A DNA stretch of 8,240 nt, from the NCBI GenBank assembly GCA_947484105.1, contig CANKON010000058.1, positions 1 to 8,240 of the forward strand, read 5' to 3'. Each line of letters opens with the position of its first letter. Position 1 is the stretch's first letter. The position numbers were made by a program, and so were the translations under genes. The stretch comes from Methylococcaceae bacterium (lineage in GTDB: Bacteria > Pseudomonadota > Gammaproteobacteria > Methylococcales > Methylomonadaceae). Under the pieces are notes generated by a model. That model was given only the letters and a program-made list of their open reading frames with translations, did not search any database and was not told the DNA's origin. Below, piece by piece: positions 5,628-8,240 of the stretch.

Positions 5628-6679
5628 AGTTACTTAGCTTTTTATTTTTATTTGCTTGCGTACAAATCAGTTTTGCACATGATGCGGGATTAAGTTCTGC
5701 GGATGTGGTTTTAAACGAAAAAGGCGTTGACGTTTCAATTACGTTTGCGTTGCAAGATACCGAAGCCTTTGCGCCAATGGATAACGATGGCGATGCCGAA
5801 GTCAGCAACGAAGAACGTGAAGCTGCAAAACCCGAAGTGGCAGCGTTAATCGTAAAAGAATTAGAAATCACGCTCGACAATCAAAACGTGAAACCGTTTG
5901 AAATCGCAAATGTGACGTTTGATGCACAAAACAACGCGCATCTTTTATTTCATTACCAACCCGCTTTAACGAGTTTAAAAATGCAGTTGTTGTTTTTAAA
6001 TAAATTGCCTGACGGTCACAAGCAAGTCGTCACAATTAAAGACGCAACGGGAAAAAATGTGAGCGAAAAAATGCTCACCCAACAAGATAACGTCATCGAA
6101 TTAAATTTAGCGACTGGTGAAAGTTCATCAATGTTCAAAGAATTTTTAACTCTAGGCATCGAACATATTTTGACAGGTTACGACCATTTATTGTTTTTGT
6201 TTGCGTTACTGATTGTGACGCATCGTTTTTGGTCAGCATTTGGCATTATTACGTTTTTCACTATCGCGCATTCGATAACGCTTGCGCTCGCGGGCATGAA
6301 CTTAGTCACGATTCCCAGCACGATTGTTGAGCCGTTAATTGCCGCGTCGATTGTCTATGTTGGCGCAGAAAATTTAATTCGCAAAGAACCGAAAGGTAGA
6401 AAATATCTGACTTTTGCCTTTGGGTTAATTCACGGTTTTGGTTTTGCTGCTGTGTTGCAAGAAATGAACATTACCAGCATCGAAACGGGCATTTTAGTGC
6501 CGCTATTTTCGTTCAATTTAGGCGTAGAAACTGGACAGTTAATTGTCACCTCGATTTCGTTGCCAATCATTTGGTGGTTACACACAAAACCGCTTGTCGA
6601 AAAATACTTTGTTCCAGTTTCATCAGTATTTGTGTGTTTAGCTGGCGTACATTGGTTAATTGAACGAACGATTTTGTAA
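5624..6679 (+). CDS. HupE/UreJ_2-type permease with periplasmic domain and EF-hand-like loop
   Basis: 351 residues. A signal peptide (about 1-18, cleavage near SFA-HD) is followed by a periplasmic domain of ~150 residues. A membrane domain of about six to seven helices (~172-350) carries the HupE/UreJ_2 signatures GIEHILTGYDHLLFL (178-192; H181, D187, H188), FTIAHSITLALA (212-223; H216), VGAENL (246-251), GLIHGFGFA (267-275) and FNLGVETGQL (297-306). The paired His/Asp residues are likely metal ligands. The family is linked to Ni/Co or other metal import, but few members are characterised. Residues 53-64 (DNDGDAEVSNEE) match a calcium-type EF-hand loop with acidic or polar residues at positions 1, 3, 5, 9 and 12. 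It is coupled to exbD by a four-base overlap and followed 13 bases later by the receptor gene. It is not closely similar to the first HupE-type protein and is a separate branch. Confidence 0.85.
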   Translation: MKLLSFLFLFACVQISFAHDAGLSSADVVLNEKGVDVSITFALQDTEAFAPMDNDGDAEVSNEEREAAKPEVAALIVKELEITLDNQNVKPFEIANVTFDAQNNAHLLFHYQPALTSLKMQLLFLNKLPDGHKQVVTIKDATGKNVSEKMLTQQDNVIELNLATGESSSMFKEFLTLGIEHILTGYDHLLFLFALLIVTHRFWSAFGIITFFTIAHSITLALAGMNLVTIPSTIVEPLIAASIVYVGAENLIRKEPKGRKYLTFAFGLIHGFGFAAVLQEMNITSIETGILVPLFSFNLGVETGQLIVTSISLPIIWWLHTKPLVEKYFVPVSSVFVCLAGVHWLIERTIL

Positions 6680-6692
6680 AAAGGAAAAATTC

Positions 6693-8240
6693 ATGAAATT
6701 TAAATTCACGCTGTTATCCTTAGCAATTTTGGCAAATTTTTCGGTTCACGCCCATGCCGAATATACGGAGCTTGAAACGTCTAAAAATACCAAAAAAGAA
6801 AAATCTGAAAAAGCTGTCGAGCTTGATGAAATGGTTGTAACGACAACAACTGAAGGACGCGCTGAATCATTAGTTGGCATCGCTGGCAGTGCATCGCAAG
6901 GCAGCATTGGGCAAGAAGAATTAAAATATCGTCCAGTGACGCGCCCTAGCGAAATTTTAGAAACCGTCCCAGGTTTGATTTCAAGCCAACATAGCGGTGA
7001 AGGCAAAGCTGCACAGTATTATTTACGCGGTTTTAACTTAGATCATGGCACGGATTTTCTAACGCAAGTTGATGGCATGCCTGTGAATTTAGGTTCGCAT
7101 TCGCACGGTCAAGGTTGGATGGATACCAACTTTTTAATTCCTGAAATGATTAAAACCATGGATTATCAAAAAGGAAATTACTACGCAGAAAATGGGGATT
7201 TTTCGAGTGCTGGTGCGGCAAATATCCATTATTTTAGCGATTTACCAGAACATACCGTGAAATTCACAGGCGGCAGTTTTGATTATTACCGTGGCTTGGT
7301 GATGGGTTCGCAAAAAATTGGCGAGGGCAATTTAGCGTATGCAGGCGAAACGGTTCAAAACGGCGGGCCTTGGCAAGTTAGTAACGAGTATTTGAAATTT
7401 AACGGTGTGTTGAAATACAGCGAAGAACACGGAAACAGCGGGTTTAGCGTCACAGGAATGGCAATGGCGGCAGATTGGAATTCGACTGACCAAATTCCAA
7501 AGCGTGGTGTAGCGAATGGTTCAGTTGACCGTTTTGGCACAGTCGATCCAACAGATGGCGGACGTTCTGACCGTTACAGCGTGACAGGCGAATGGCATCG
7601 TCAAGACAAAAACAGCAAAACACAAATCATGGCGTATGGTTTATACACAACGCTCGATTTATATTCTAATTTCACTTATTTCATGGACGACCCAATTAAC
7701 GGCGACCAATTCGGACAACCAGACGAACGTTTTGTCTCCGGTTCTAAAGGGACGCACACGATTTTTCATAAATTAGGGCAATTTGATTCTGAAAGTACCT
7801 TTGGTTTGCAATTCCGTAACGACAATATCAATAACGCCTTGTTGAAAACCAAAGCGCAACAAATTCTCGATACAACACGAAAAGACACGGTTTGGATAAG
7901 TAGTTTAAGTCCGTATTTCGACAACAAAACGATGTGGACAAATTGGTTACGAACCGATGTTGGATTACGTTTTGATGGTTATCGTTTTAATGTTTCCAAG
8001 AGTAATCAAGCGGCAAACGAAGGCACTGTCTACGATGGGTTAGTCAGTCCAAAAGTGGGCATCATTTTTGGCCCGTGGGCAGAAACCGAATTTTATTTAA
8101 ATGGGGGGTTAGGTTTTCACAGTAACGATGGTCGCGGCGTAAATACAAAAGTTGACCCGAAAACAGGTGATAAAGTCGATCCTGCTGTCCCATTGTCTCG
8201 TACTTACGGCGCAGAAGTGGGTATGCGTAGCAACTGGATT
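6693..8240 (+). CDS. TonB-dependent outer-membrane receptor, 3' end missing
   Basis: The first 516 codons of a TonB-dependent receptor, open to the right edge. A signal peptide (about 1-22, cleavage near AHA-E) leads to a Lys/Glu-rich stretch, then a TonB-box-like ELDEMVVT (43-50) for contact with the TonB C-terminal domain. The plug domain follows (about 56-180) with RPSEILETVPGL (84-95), LRGFNLDHGTDF (111-122), VDGMPVN (126-132) and SHSHGQGWMD (135-144). The beta-barrel starts near 188 and includes GLGFHSNDGRG (472-482) and SRTYGAEVGMR (502-512). AAGGA lies seven bases before the ATG. Last visible gene of the operon. The plug type with HGTDF and HSHGQG occurs, to my knowledge, in receptors near HupE-type genes. 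The substrate is not shown by the sequence, but the neighbours point to a metal ion or metal complex. Roughly 200 or more residues of barrel should lie outside the window. Confidence 0.92.
   Translation, partial: MKFKFTLLSLAILANFSVHAHAEYTELETSKNTKKEKSEKAVELDEMVVTTTTEGRAESLVGIAGSASQGSIGQEELKYRPVTRPSEILETVPGLISSQHSGEGKAAQYYLRGFNLDHGTDFLTQVDGMPVNLGSHSHGQGWMDTNFLIPEMIKTMDYQKGNYYAENGDFSSAGAANIHYFSDLPEHTVKFTGGSFDYYRGLVMGSQKIGEGNLAYAGETVQNGGPWQVSNEYLKFNGVLKYSEEHGNSGFSVTGMAMAADWNSTDQIPKRGVANGSVDRFGTVDPTDGGRSDRYSVTGEWHRQDKNSKTQIMAYGLYTTLDLYSNFTYFMDDPINGDQFGQPDERFVSGSKGTHTIFHKLGQFDSESTFGLQFRNDNINNALLKTKAQQILDTTRKDTVWISSLSPYFDNKTMWTNWLRTDVGLRFDGYRFNVSKSNQAANEGTVYDGLVSPKVGIIFGPWAETEFYLNGGLGFHSNDGRGVNTKVDPKTGDKVDPAVPLSRTYGAEVGMRSNWI

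Noticed and set aside
1822..8240. Antisense open frames of 60-150 codons inside the operon genes
   Set aside because: They lie opposite strongly supported genes, lack ribosome binding sites and show no family motifs; they are coding shadows.

Overview
The window is AT-rich, densely coding bacterial DNA. Short intergenic gaps, AGGA/AGGAGG ribosome binding sites, sigma70-like -10 boxes and proteins of gammaproteobacterial type (TonB/ExbB/ExbD, a DmeF-like exporter) suggest a low-GC gammaproteobacterium. A methylotroph or sulfur-oxidiser relative is possible, but the lineage is an inference and no marker gene fixes it.

Left part (1-1466). The 3' end of an asparaginase-like amidohydrolase gene enters from the left edge (1-786), followed by a 60-residue gene of unknown function (811-993). 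A perfect 12-bp-stem hairpin with a T tract closes this unit. A convergent minus-strand gene (1466-1071) encodes a small secreted alpha-helical protein of unknown function.

Middle (1467-1821). This is a 355-base divergent intergenic region. It holds a minus-strand promoter with a consensus TATAAT, a plus-strand promoter (TTGGCT-17-TAGAAT) overlapped by two identical CAAATTTG palindromes, and between them a 156-bp element with 21-bp imperfect terminal inverted repeats and an inner 13-bp perfect hairpin. It looks like a MITE-type or cruciform-forming element.

Right part (1822-8240). One compact plus-strand operon in the order: HupE/UreJ-type permease with a long odd C-terminal tail; DmeF-type Co/Ni(/Zn) efflux protein; TonB; ExbB; ExbD; a second HupE/UreJ-type permease with a signal peptide and an EF-hand-like loop; and a TonB-dependent outer-membrane receptor cut by the right edge. 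Gaps are 0-15 bases with several overlaps. Read together, this is a self-contained transition-metal handling cassette: the receptor brings a metal or metal complex across the outer membrane with its own dedicated TonB-ExbB-ExbD motor, the HupE-type permeases are candidates to move the ion across the inner membrane, and DmeF exports excess. Nickel or cobalt is the most economical guess from the families, but the sequence does not prove the substrate. No Ni/Co enzyme gene or cobalamin/NiCo riboswitch is visible in the window.
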